A DNA stretch of 64,000 bases, taken from positions 248,001 through 312,000 of the forward strand of contig NZ_CANNBM010000003.1 of the NCBI RefSeq assembly GCF_947502895.1. Reading direction: 5' to 3'. The translations under genes were made by a program, and so were the position numbers. This DNA comes from an uncultured Sulfitobacter sp. (lineage in GTDB: Bacteria > Pseudomonadota > Alphaproteobacteria > Rhodobacterales > Rhodobacteraceae). Under the pieces are notes generated by a model that was not told where the DNA came from, searched no databases, and was given only the letters and a program-made list of their open reading frames with translations. Of the stretch, positions 56,163 through 64,000 are shown piece after piece (position 1 is the stretch's first letter; each line of letters starts with the position of its first letter).

Positions 56163-57884
56163 ATGAAAATGAGAACCCTATTGATGGGTGCGATTGCGAC
56201 TAGCGCATTTGCCCCCGTTGCATTCGCGGATGGCCATTCCGGCGAACGCGGTCGCGACGGCGATGTAAAAGTGCTGTATTGGCAGGCGCCCTCCATCCTC
56301 AACCCGTTCCTGTCGGGCGGTACCAAGGATGTCGAATCCTCCTCGCTCATTATCGAGCCGCTCGCGCGCTACACCGAAACAGGTGCCATGGTGCCTTGGC
56401 TGGTTGACGAAGTCCCCACAGTCGCCAATGGCGGCGTGTCCGAGGATCTGACCAGCATCACATGGAAGATTTCCGAAGGCCTGACATGGTCTGACGGCAC
56501 GCCTTTCACCTCCGCTGACGTTAAATTCACGGCCGAATACTGTATGCACCCCGAAGGCGGTTGCGCACAGGGCGCCAAGTTTGACGGTGTTGAAAGCGTT
56601 GAGGCGATTGACGATCTGACCGTCAAAGTCACATTCGACAGCCCCAAGCCAAACCCCTACGGCCCCTTCGTTGGCGGTGAAAGCCCCATCATTCAGGCCG
56701 CTCAGTTCGCAGAATGCCTCGGCGCGCGCGCGCCCGAGTGTACTGACGCCAACTTCAACCCCGTCGGCACAGGCCCGTTCAAGGTTGTCGAGTTCCGTCC
56801 GAATGACGTAATCACGCTGGCTGCAAACGAAAACTTCCGCCATGAAGGCAAGCCTGCCTTCGCCACGATGACGTTCAAAGGCGGCGGCGATGCGGCTGCT
56901 GCGGGCCGTGCGGTTCTGGAAACAGGCGAGTTTGACTATGCTTGGAACCTCCAGCTGGCGCCCGACGTAATCGCCAAAATGGAAGAAGCAGGCAAAGGTG
57001 TCGCGATTGCAGGTTTCGGCCCGCTGGTCGAGCGTTTGGAAATGAACCTGACCAACCCGTCACCCGATCTGCCACCAGAGACACGCTCCACCGTGGCCGA
57101 GCCTCACCCCTTCCTCTCCGACTTCAACGTGCGCAAAGCATTGTCGATGGCCATCGACCGTGAATTGCTGACCGAAGTAGGCTACGGCAAAGCAGGTAAG
57201 CCCACCTGTAACCTCGTGCCCGCACCCGCACTCTATAACTCCGACAATACAGAGTGCCTGACACAGGACCTCGACGGTGCAAAAGCACTGCTGGACGAGG
57301 CTGGCTGGGTTGACAGCGATGGCGACGGCGTACGCGACAAAGACGGCGTCAAGCTCTCCATCCTCTACCAGACATCCACAAACGCTGTACGTCAGGATTT
57401 CCAGGCGCTCATCAAAGACTGGTGGGAGCAGATCGGCGTAGAGACAGAGCTGCGCAACCTCGACGGTTCCGTGTTCTTTGGCGGTGACCCAGGTTCGCCC
57501 GATACGTTCCAGAAGTTCTACGCAGACGTAGAAATGTATGCGAACACCTTCAACGGCACAGACCCGCAGGCGTATCTGTCGGCCTACCGTTGTGGCAACG
57601 AGCCAAAGCCATCCAGCCAGTGGCAGGGTGAGAACATCAACCGCTTCTGTGATCCAGCCTATGACGCCCTGCTCGACGAGCTGGCAGCAACAGGTGACAT
57701 CGAAAAGCGCGGCGAAATCGGCCGTAAGCTGAACGATATGATCACAAAAGACACGATGACAATCGTGCCGCTGGTCAACCGTGCCCGCGTCTCCGCACAT
57801 TCCAACAGCCTTGGTGGCGTTGTGCTGAACGTATGGGACTCCGAGCTGTGGAATGCAGCCGACTGGTACCGCATGAAGGAATAA
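56163..57884 (+). CDS. Periplasmic substrate-binding protein, peptide ABC transporter family 5
   Basis: A 573-residue exported protein with signal peptide (MKMRTLLMGAIATSAF, cleavage after VAFA). The mature part has the family-5 pattern YWQAPSILNPFLSGG, GLTWSDGTPFTSADVKFT and RKALSMAIDRELL. Family-5 proteins bind peptides, nickel or opines. AAGGAG lies six bases before the ATG, so this should be the best translated gene of the locus. Confidence 0.92.
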   Translation: MKMRTLLMGAIATSAFAPVAFADGHSGERGRDGDVKVLYWQAPSILNPFLSGGTKDVESSSLIIEPLARYTETGAMVPWLVDEVPTVANGGVSEDLTSITWKISEGLTWSDGTPFTSADVKFTAEYCMHPEGGCAQGAKFDGVESVEAIDDLTVKVTFDSPKPNPYGPFVGGESPIIQAAQFAECLGARAPECTDANFNPVGTGPFKVVEFRPNDVITLAANENFRHEGKPAFATMTFKGGGDAAAAGRAVLETGEFDYAWNLQLAPDVIAKMEEAGKGVAIAGFGPLVERLEMNLTNPSPDLPPETRSTVAEPHPFLSDFNVRKALSMAIDRELLTEVGYGKAGKPTCNLVPAPALYNSDNTECLTQDLDGAKALLDEAGWVDSDGDGVRDKDGVKLSILYQTSTNAVRQDFQALIKDWWEQIGVETELRNLDGSVFFGGDPGSPDTFQKFYADVEMYANTFNGTDPQAYLSAYRCGNEPKPSSQWQGENINRFCDPAYDALLDELAATGDIEKRGEIGRKLNDMITKDTMTIVPLVNRARVSAHSNSLGGVVLNVWDSELWNAADWYRMKE

Positions 57885-57891
57885 AGGGTGC

Positions 57892-57950
57892 GGCGGGGGT
57901 CTCCCCGCCCCTCCGATGTTCTACGCGGGCGGGGGTACATCCCCCCGCCC
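57892..57950 (+). promoter_or_regulatory. Two tandem GC-rich hairpins after the binding-protein gene
   Basis: GGCGGGG (57892-57898) pairs with CCCCGCC (57903-57909), and GGGCGGGGG (57927-57935) with CCCCCGCCC (57942-57950). Neither is followed by a T-tract. Such stems between a binding protein and its permeases commonly protect the upstream mRNA, giving an excess of binding protein (inference here). Confidence 0.65.
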
Positions 57951-57990
57951 ACTCCCTCTCTGTCAGACTGATAACTAAAGGCGCCGCTAG

Positions 57991-59058
57991 ATGCTGAATT
58001 TCACCATCCGACGACTGGTCCTCTCCGTTCCGACGCTTTTATTCATCAGCCTCGTGATCTTTATGCTGCTGCAACTCGCCCCCGGTGATCCGATGGCGCA
58101 GGTGCCGCTGACGGTTCCGCCGGAGGTAAAGCAGAAAATGCGCGAGGCTCTCGGCCTCGGCGCACCCGTGCACGTCCAATACCTCAAATGGCTCTACCAG
58201 TTCTTTATCGTCGAGCCGTCAGTGTTTATCGACCACCTGACTGCCAACAGCTTCCTGTTCGGCTGGCTGCCCGACACCCAGCTTTCAATGAGCATTGATC
58301 CAGTCACAGGCCAACTGGAGCAAACCCAGCGCGTCATCAGCTGGCAAACCCGTAGCCCGGTGATGGATATCGTGATCCAGCGCATGCCACAAACCCTCTG
58401 GGTCGTGGGCCTCAGCTATGTGGTCGGTATCCTCATTGCTATTCCCATCGGCATCTATTCGGCCTACCGCCACTATTCGGTTTTCGATCAGGCAGGCACG
58501 TTCATCACGATGGTCGGCTTCTCCATCCCGCCTTTTTTCACAGGCCCCCTGCTCATCGTTATCTTCTCCGTCACACTGGGCTGGCTCCCGTCGATCTATG
58601 ACACCACACTGGTCGTCAACAGCTGGGAGACATTCAAAACGCAATTCTTGCAAATGATCATGCCGGTGATGGTGCTGGCCCTGCAAACCACCGCCCAGAT
58701 CAGCCGCTACATGCGCTCTGCCATGCTCGACAACCTCAATCAGGACTACGTCCGCACCGCACGCGCCAAAGGCCTCAAGGAAAGCGTGGTTGTCATGGTG
58801 CATGTGCTGCGCAACTCCATGATTCCTGTTGTGACGGTGATCGCCCTCGGAATGCCCGCCATCTTTGGTGGCGCGATCATCACTGAAAACGTGTTCAAGG
58901 TGAACGGCATCGGCCAATTGCTGCTCACTGCCCTGTTTGCAAACGATCTTCCGATGGTGATGACCCTCACTTTCATCTTTGCCATCCTCATCGTTCTGTT
59001 CAACCTCATCGCCGATATCCTCTACGGCGTGCTTGACCCAAGGATCCGCTATGACTGA
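57991..59058 (+). CDS. Peptide-type ABC transporter permease (DppB-like)
   Basis: A 355-residue inner-membrane permease with about six helices and the coupling segment DYVRTARAKGLKESVVVMVH. The N-terminus IRRLVLSVPTLLFISLVIFM is typical of DppB/OppB. A larger periplasmic loop (about 65-130) is present, as in ABC systems for longer substrates. It overlaps the second permease by eight bases. Confidence 0.93.
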   Translation: MLNFTIRRLVLSVPTLLFISLVIFMLLQLAPGDPMAQVPLTVPPEVKQKMREALGLGAPVHVQYLKWLYQFFIVEPSVFIDHLTANSFLFGWLPDTQLSMSIDPVTGQLEQTQRVISWQTRSPVMDIVIQRMPQTLWVVGLSYVVGILIAIPIGIYSAYRHYSVFDQAGTFITMVGFSIPPFFTGPLLIVIFSVTLGWLPSIYDTTLVVNSWETFKTQFLQMIMPVMVLALQTTAQISRYMRSAMLDNLNQDYVRTARAKGLKESVVVMVHVLRNSMIPVVTVIALGMPAIFGGAIITENVFKVNGIGQLLLTALFANDLPMVMTLTFIFAILIVLFNLIADILYGVLDPRIRYD

Positions 59059-60031
59059 TCAAGCCTCCGAGGTCGAAGTTTTCGGCGCACTCAAAGACAA
59101 AGAACCCTCCAAACCACCGCGCAGCCAATGGCGCGATGTCTGGGACCAGTTCCGCAAACACAAAGGCGCAGTCTTTGGTGGCGGCTTCCTCATGTTCATC
59201 ACATTGGGTGTCCTGCTGGGCCCCTACCTGTGGGATATAGAGCCGACCAAACTGGATATCCGCAACAAAAACTGGCGCCCGATCTACACATTGCTCTGGG
59301 ATGATAGCGTCAAGGCTGGCTGGGCACACCCCTTCGGGACCGACCAGCTGGGCCGTGATATTCTTGCCCAAATGATATACGGGGGCCGCGTCTCGATGGC
59401 GGTTGGTTGGTCTGCAATGATCCTCGCCTTGCTCATCGGAACAGCTGTCGGTGTCGCTGCAGGCTACTTCAAGCGCGCCGATTTCATCCTGATGCGCTTT
59501 ACCGATCTGGTTCTGTCCCTGCCAATCCTGCCGCTGGTGCTGCTGGCTGTGACCCTGTTCCGTCAACCGCTCACCAAATTCTTCGGCTCCCCCGAGGCAG
59601 GCATGTTTGTGCTCATCGTGTCGGTGATCGCCCTCACCTCATGGATGCAAACGGCCCGCATCGTGCGCGGCGATATTCTGGCGCTCAAAGAACGCGAGTT
59701 CATCCTCGCCGCCCGCTCCATCGGATCAACCAGCGGCAAAATCATCCGCCGTCACCTGTTGCCCAACGTGATCTCGCCTATCATGGTCTCCGCGACGCTG
59801 GGCCTCGCCACCGCAATCATCACAGAATCCGCTCTCAGCTTTCTGGGCGTTGGCTTCCCGTCGGATTTCCCCACATGGGGCAAACTGCTGTCAGACGCGG
59901 TGGACCGCATGCAGGAATACCCCGAGCGGGTCTTGCTACCGGGCATCCTGATTTCGCTCACCGTGCTCAGCGTGAATTACCTCGGCGACGGCCTGCGTGA
60001 CGCGCTAGACCCCCGCATCCGCGGACGCTAA
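59051..60031 (+). CDS. Peptide-type ABC transporter permease (DppC-like)
   Basis: A 326-residue partner permease with six helices and the EAA-type loop EREFILAARSIGSTSGKIIR. The ATG at 59051 lies inside the end of the first permease gene, the usual arrangement; an in-frame earlier start at 58979 would begin deep in that gene. A cytoplasmic N-terminal tail of about 40 charged residues precedes the first helix. Confidence 0.93.
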   Translation: MTDQASEVEVFGALKDKEPSKPPRSQWRDVWDQFRKHKGAVFGGGFLMFITLGVLLGPYLWDIEPTKLDIRNKNWRPIYTLLWDDSVKAGWAHPFGTDQLGRDILAQMIYGGRVSMAVGWSAMILALLIGTAVGVAAGYFKRADFILMRFTDLVLSLPILPLVLLAVTLFRQPLTKFFGSPEAGMFVLIVSVIALTSWMQTARIVRGDILALKEREFILAARSIGSTSGKIIRRHLLPNVISPIMVSATLGLATAIITESALSFLGVGFPSDFPTWGKLLSDAVDRMQEYPERVLLPGILISLTVLSVNYLGDGLRDALDPRIRGR

Positions 60032-60040
60032 AAAACAATC

Positions 60041-60082
60041 GGACCGCGCAGCATTTGCCGCGCGGTCCCTTTCTTTATTTTT
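60041..60082 (+). terminator. Intrinsic terminator of the permease operon
   Basis: GGACCGCGC (60041-60049) pairs with GCGCGGTCC (60060-60068); the following T-rich run CTTTCTTTATTTTT comes from the 29-bp repeat, copy D. The stem lies nine bases past the dppC-like stop. Confidence 0.85.
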
Positions 60083-60098
60083 CCAATAAACTCAATCC
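60070..60098 (+). repeat. 29-bp dispersed repeat, copy D
   Basis: TTTCTTTATTTTTCC followed by AATAAACTCAATCC. It begins two bases after the terminator stem and supplies its T-tract. Confidence 0.8.
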
Positions 60099-60126
60099 CA
60101 CAGCAGCCCCGCAGGCAAGCAGCTAC

Positions 60127-60180
60127 AATAGTGCCGCAGCACAGCGAGGAGCGCCCGAAGGGCAGCGAGGAGCCACTATT
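60127..60180 (-). repeat. Composite palindrome over the DUF3422 stop codon
   Basis: Outer arms AATAGTG (60127-60133) and CACTATT (60174-60180), inner stem GCCC-GAA-GGGC (60053-60063 offset: 60153-60163), and between them two direct copies of AGCGAGGAGC (60143-60152 and 60164-60173). The right outer arm contains the DUF3422 stop (TAG, 60176-60178). It may serve as the terminator of that gene. Confidence 0.6.
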
Positions 60181-61465
60181 CAATGTGCTGGCGCAATCGC
60201 CGCACAGCCGCCCACACCAGCAGCACAACGGGAAGTGTCACAAAAGCTGTCAACAGCCCCTTGCTCACCCCCATGACCTCGCCCAGCGGGTACAACAAAT
60301 ACCCCGCCAGCGAGACAGCGTAATAGCTGATCGCCACCACCGACAACCCCTCAACCGTCTTTTGCAGCCGCAGCTGCAAATCCGCCCGCGTGTCCATACT
60401 CTCAAGGATCGACTGGTTCTGCGCCGATCGCTCCACATCCACACGCGTCCGCAACAAGTCTGACGCCCGCAACGCACGTGCCGACATCCGCTCCAAACGC
60501 CGCTCCATCGAAATCACGGTCCGCATTGCAGGCTCATACCGGCGCATCATGAACTCTCCAAACCCCTGCCGCCCCTCGAACCGCTCTTCGCGCAGCGCCG
60601 CAATCCGCTCGTCCACAATTGCCTTGTAGGCCGCCGTTCCCGCAAACCGGAACGACGTCTGGGCGACCACATTTTCCAATTCCACCGAGACGTCCAACAA
60701 CGCGTTCAGCGTTTCTTCGGGGCGCATCTCCTGCGCACTCATCTTCGCCATCAGGTCACTGATCCGGCGATCCATTTCGCCGACCTGCCCGCCAATCTCG
60801 CGCGTCAGGGCAAACCCCAGCATCGACATTGTCTTGTAAGTCTCGATCTCCAGAAGACGCTGAATGATGCGCCCTACGCGCCGCGTGCCCGTCTGCTCGG
60901 GCACAAAGACTGCAAACCGCGTGTGCCCCGCAGGATCAATTCTGAAATCACTGGCCACCACTGCGGCACCGTCCAGCACCTGACCCACCGCTAGGCTCTC
61001 CGGAACAAACCATTCGCGCAGTTGCTCCAGCATCGGTTCGGACTTGCGCGCCATCGGCATCAGGCGCAGCAAGCTCGACGTAAGCCGCTGTCCCGGCGCC
61101 GCATCCAGCCAATGGGCCGGAAAAACATCAAACTCCGCAGGATCAAACGGTCGTCCGCTCAATTCACTGCTAAAGGCCGTGTAAGTCACAAACTCGGTGT
61201 GCTGCTCCCATTTGAGATGGAATTTGCCCATCTCGCCGTAATAATGCGTTGCATCGCGGTCCGGTAAAGGCGCGCCATAATGCTTGAGCAATGCCACCAG
61301 ATGCTCCATGTCCGCGCCGCGGTCACGGTCCCGCGCCGCCGCATCCCCCGCCTGTTTGATCGCCAGAAACGAAACGACTTGCGGTGATCTGATGTTGGGA
61401 AACGGTCGGGCGTGTAATTCCCCCGTCAGGGCATAACGCAACGGGTGATCGGTGATGGGGGCCAT
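60176..61465 (-). CDS. DUF3422 family membrane protein
   Basis: A 429-residue protein matching the DUF3422 family: the start HPLRYALTGELHARPFP is characteristic, followed by a long cytoplasmic domain with a coiled-coil-like part (about 250-370), and two C-terminal membrane helices (about 375-395 and 403-422). The ATG at 61465 has GGA nine bases upstream. Function unknown; the topology recalls CorA-type proteins, but no transport motif is present. Confidence 0.85.
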   Translation of the reverse strand: MAPITDHPLRYALTGELHARPFPNIRSPQVVSFLAIKQAGDAAARDRDRGADMEHLVALLKHYGAPLPDRDATHYYGEMGKFHLKWEQHTEFVTYTAFSSELSGRPFDPAEFDVFPAHWLDAAPGQRLTSSLLRLMPMARKSEPMLEQLREWFVPESLAVGQVLDGAAVVASDFRIDPAGHTRFAVFVPEQTGTRRVGRIIQRLLEIETYKTMSMLGFALTREIGGQVGEMDRRISDLMAKMSAQEMRPEETLNALLDVSVELENVVAQTSFRFAGTAAYKAIVDERIAALREERFEGRQGFGEFMMRRYEPAMRTVISMERRLERMSARALRASDLLRTRVDVERSAQNQSILESMDTRADLQLRLQKTVEGLSVVAISYYAVSLAGYLLYPLGEVMGVSKGLLTAFVTLPVVLLVWAAVRRLRQHIE

Positions 61466-61693
61466 GTCTCTTGTCCTTTGCGGGCGTCCTGCCCCTCTTT
61501 GGCCCAATACCGAGCCGCTGCACAACGTAGAATAGCCCGCGTTGAAAACAAGTTACGGGTACGCAGGTATACTTTTCCACCTATCGGAAATGCCCCGCAT
61601 CAAAAATTGTATCAGCCACCGCCCTGACCACCCTCTGCTCCTTGATCCGCTGGCACCGCGCGCAGGCCCGACAGCAGCAGCCTGAATTTGCGT

Positions 61694-61768
61694 ACCCGTG
61701 TGCGGTACACGCATTTTCAAACCTGTGTGCGGTAAACGCATTTTCAAACCTGTGTGCGGTAAACGCAC
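61694..61768 (-). repeat. 27-bp tandem repeat, about 2.8 copies
   Basis: Units at 61694-61720, 61721-61747 and 61748-61768 (partial), built from ACCTGTGTGCGGTAAACG followed by CATTTTCAA. The first copy differs slightly (CCCGTG, GGTACACG). Read on the minus strand in frame, each unit spells CVYRTQV then a stop, so the last residues and the stop of the adjacent membrane-protein gene come from this repeat. Confidence 0.9.
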
Positions 61769-62214
61769 AACGCCCGCCCCAGAAAAACGCCCGACACAAA
61801 CCCGATAATGAAACCAAAAACCCCCTGAAACGCCGACGCCGCCAAAACCGCAGGCGCAACCTGAGCCAGAAACCGCAGCACAAAATTGCTCAGAAATACG
61901 GTCATTAACAAAAACAGGGTCACAGGCTCCCCCGCGACTTCGATGCGGCTGCCCTCCCGCGACAAAGTCCAGTTGCCCTGCCAGTTAAAGCCCGACCATC
62001 CTCCTGCACAAAACGCGATAGCAAACACCCCCCATATCCATCCTCCTGCAGGGAGTGCGGCGATACTGGCGAGACTGAGCAGGCTCAGAAACGGCAACAT
62101 ATACATTGCAATCACAGGCATCACGCGACGGTGCCGTGCGCGCAGTCCCAGAACCAAAAGGCCAATAAACAAGAGAGGAACCCAGACAGGGATACTGGTG
62201 AGAATTTGTGTCAT
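61744..62214 (-). CDS. Small multi-pass membrane protein ending in a tandem repeat
   Basis: A 156-residue protein with five hydrophobic segments (about 8-24, 32-54, 57-70, 98-117, 125-146) starting MTQILTSIPVWVPLLFIG. The C-terminal residues CVYRTQV and the stop lie in the 27-bp repeat. It resembles the unnamed five-helix membrane proteins of DUF6622 type, which is a weak assignment. A poor ribosome site (GGA) precedes the ATG. Confidence 0.6.
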   Translation of the reverse strand: MTQILTSIPVWVPLLFIGLLVLGLRARHRRVMPVIAMYMLPFLSLLSLASIAALPAGGWIWGVFAIAFCAGGWSGFNWQGNWTLSREGSRIEVAGEPVTLFLLMTVFLSNFVLRFLAQVAPAVLAASAFQGVFGFIIGFVSGVFLGRALCVYRTQV

Positions 62215-62355
62215 GTGATGCAGTCCTTCATATGCATGGAATCGATGTCACCACCACGCCATGCGCCACCCTGCCTTCACCAGCCACAATACGTGAACGC
62301 CCAACCTCGCGCGCAGACGCCATTCACGAAGCGCCAATAACACCCGTACAAATGC

Positions 62356-62383
62356 AAAACGCCCCACCATTTCTGGCAGGGCG
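62356..62383 (-). terminator. Terminator of the pntAB operon
   Basis: CGCCCCACCA (62360-62369) and TGGCAGGGCG (62374-62383) pair at 8 of 10 positions around TTTC. On the minus strand the stem is followed by TTTTGCATTTG. A smaller perfect stem CGGGGC-ATC-GCCCCG lies at 62405-62419, between this and the pntB stop. Confidence 0.7.
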
Positions 62384-62427
62384 CTTGCGTTGCATATGCC
62401 TTGGCGGGGCATCGCCCCGATGGCAGA

Positions 62428-63924
62428 TCAATCGATCATCGGCAGCAGCTTATCCAGCGACGCTTTTGCATCCCCATAGAACATGCGCGTGTTCTCTTTA
62501 AAGAATAGCGGGTTCTCGATACCGGAATATCCCGTACCCTGCCCGCGCTTGGACACGAACACCTGCTTGGCCTTCCAGCACTCCAGAACCGGCATGCCGG
62601 CGATGGGGCTGTTAGGATCATCCTGTGCGGCAGGGTTCACGATGTCATTGGACCCGATTACAATCGCCACGTCGGTGGTGGGGAAGTCATCGTTGATCTC
62701 GTCCATCTCCATCACGATGTCATAGGGCACCTTGGCTTCGGCCAGCAGCACGTTCATGTGTCCAGGCAAACGGCCCGCAACAGGGTGAATGGCAAACCGC
62801 ACATTCTTGCCCTGCGCCCGCAGCTTTTTGACCAGATCGCTGACGGCTGACTGCGCCTGCGCCACAGCCATACCATAGCCAGGGATGATGATGACACTAT
62901 CGGCCTCGTTCAAGGCCTGCGCCACACCATCGGCCTCGATGGCGATCTGCTCGCCCTCAACGGCCATCTGCTCGCCTGCTGGGCCACCAAAGCCACCCAG
63001 AATGACCGAGACAAACGAACGGTTCATCGCCTTACACATGATGTAGGACAGGATCGCACCGGACGAGCCGACCAACGCACCAACCACGATCAACAGATCG
63101 TTGCCAAGGCTGAAACCAATCGCCGCCGCAGCCCAGCCAGAATAGCTGTTAAGCATGGATACAACCACCGGCATATCCGCGCCGCCGATGCCCATGATCA
63201 GGTGATAACCGATAAACAGCGCCAGCAGTGTCAGCAGTACCAGCGTCCAGCTGCCTGCACCCGAAAGATACATAATCGCAAACAGCAGCGACAGACCCGC
63301 AGCACCGGCATTCAGCAGATGCCCACCCGGCAGCTTGGCTGCCGATGTGTCTACCTTACCCGCCAGCTTGCCATAGGCGATGATGGACCCCGTAAAGGTC
63401 ACAGCACCAATCCAGATGCCCAGCACCAGCTCGACCCGCAAAATGCCGATCTCGACCCCGGTTTTCTTGGCGATGAGCTGCCCGAACGAGGACAATCCCT
63501 CATAGGTCGCCGCAGGCAGACCGACGGCAGTGTAGCCATTCGGCCCGACTGCGCCAAAGACCTGACCCGCCTCTTCGTAAAGCCCTGCAATATCGTTGAT
63601 CATCAGATCCGCGTTGAACCCGACAAATACCGCAGCCAGACCAACAAGGCTGTGCATAATTGCCACCAGTTCAGGCATCTGCGTCATTTGCACTTTGGTG
63701 GCCAACTGATAGCCAACAGCCGCGCCCGCCGCGATCAGGATCAGCGACAGCAGCCACAACCCCTGACCAGGCCCGATCAGCGTGGCGACAACCGCAATGG
63801 CCATGCCCACGATACCGTACCAAACAGCACGCTTTGCACTTTCCTGACCGCTAAGCCCGCCCAGTGACAAAATGAAAAGAACCGCCGCAACCGCATAGGC
63901 CGCAATTGTAAATCCGTATTCCAT
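62428..63924 (-). CDS. pntB: NAD(P) transhydrogenase subunit beta
   Basis: Membrane and NADP(H)-binding subunit of the proton-translocating transhydrogenase, which makes NADPH from NADH using the proton gradient. The 498-residue protein has eight to nine helices and the C-terminal domain III with VIIPGYGMAVAQAQ and FAIHPVAGRLPGHMNVLLAE. It is about 35 residues longer than the E. coli protein (462) because of an insertion between the second and third helix groups (around residues 110-155). Confidence 0.96.
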   Translation of the reverse strand: MEYGFTIAAYAVAAVLFILSLGGLSGQESAKRAVWYGIVGMAIAVVATLIGPGQGLWLLSLILIAAGAAVGYQLATKVQMTQMPELVAIMHSLVGLAAVFVGFNADLMINDIAGLYEEAGQVFGAVGPNGYTAVGLPAATYEGLSSFGQLIAKKTGVEIGILRVELVLGIWIGAVTFTGSIIAYGKLAGKVDTSAAKLPGGHLLNAGAAGLSLLFAIMYLSGAGSWTLVLLTLLALFIGYHLIMGIGGADMPVVVSMLNSYSGWAAAAIGFSLGNDLLIVVGALVGSSGAILSYIMCKAMNRSFVSVILGGFGGPAGEQMAVEGEQIAIEADGVAQALNEADSVIIIPGYGMAVAQAQSAVSDLVKKLRAQGKNVRFAIHPVAGRLPGHMNVLLAEAKVPYDIVMEMDEINDDFPTTDVAIVIGSNDIVNPAAQDDPNSPIAGMPVLECWKAKQVFVSKRGQGTGYSGIENPLFFKENTRMFYGDAKASLDKLLPMID

Positions 63925-63936
63925 GTGACCTGTCCT

Positions 63937-64000
63937 TTAAGATTTCTGGAACATGGCGAGCATGCGCCGTGTCACGAGGAAGCCGCCAAAGATGTTGATG
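63937..64000 (-). CDS. pntA: NAD(P) transhydrogenase subunit alpha, last codons only
   Basis: The frame reads INIFGGFLVTRRMLAMFQKS then TAA, 13 bases upstream of pntB with AAGGACAGGT between them. This matches the usual PntA C-terminus (NIFGGF, then a basic end). The rest of the gene lies outside the window. Confidence 0.85.
   Translation of the reverse strand, partial: INIFGGFLVTRRMLAMFQKS

Noticed and set aside
61694..61768. CRISPR-like short repeats
   Set aside because: The 27-bp units are directly adjacent with no spacers, and no cas gene is present.

Overview
The window looks like a chromosome segment from an alphaproteobacterium of the Rhodobacterales, most likely the Roseobacter group. 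The evidence is a 14-subunit nuo operon interrupted by small genes of types found mainly in that order (DUF5333-like, DUF5337-like, small lipoproteins, a NuoE with a long C-terminal extension), a DUF3422 protein, RNase J instead of RNase E-type context, pntAB, and moderately high GC. No species call is possible from sequence alone. I see no rRNA, tRNA, CRISPR array, prophage or insertion sequence.

Layout. 1-4081 (+): the end of prfC, a family-2-like glycosyltransferase and a DEAD-box RNA helicase, closed by a strong bidirectional terminator. 4201-26528 (-): one very long co-directional unit, nuoA to nuoN followed by birA, coaX and rnj; ten non-nuo small genes sit between the nuo genes. 26834-27562 (-): a lone SAM methyltransferase in an AT-richer pocket. 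27809-37516 (-): a leucine/isovalerate degradation operon (liuA, an acyl-CoA synthetase, liuB, liuD, liuE, liuC) with three interspersed passenger genes (zinc-ribbon membrane protein, ASCH domain, GST). 37695-39569 (-): a DegT-type aminotransferase and a phosphoglycolate phosphatase. 39715-44117 (+): glmU-glmS-PNPOx-like-AlkD-like. 44210-48183: a lipoprotein (-) and then moaA, waaA (Kdo transferase) and an LPS-core-type glycosyltransferase (+). 48316-60031: a peptide or acyl-amino-acid uptake and catabolism locus, with two tandem M20 amidohydrolases, an FAD oxidoreductase, argE-like deacetylase, SDR and fused ABC ATPase on the - strand, and the binding protein and two permeases divergently on the + strand. 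60176-64000 (-): DUF3422, a small membrane protein ending in a tandem repeat, pntB and the last codons of pntA.

How the genes work together. The nuo genes give a complete proton-pumping complex I; birA and coaX downstream supply biotinyl-protein ligase and the first step of CoA synthesis, and the biotin-dependent methylcrotonyl-CoA carboxylase is encoded about 20 kb away in the liu operon. The liu genes take isovaleryl-CoA to acetoacetate and acetyl-CoA. glmU/glmS, waaA and the glycosyltransferase serve the cell envelope.

The most noteworthy items are not large new systems but fine structure: an unannotated 34-codon membrane micro-ORF locked by stop/start overlaps between nuoC and nuoD; an attenuator-like set of mutually exclusive hairpins between nuoJ and nuoK, sharing a palindrome with the liuE-liuC gap; a 29-bp element found four times in intergenic sites; a 27-bp tandem repeat that supplies a membrane protein's stop codon; and a helix-hairpin-helix domain present both at the end of NuoE and in the adjacent gene.
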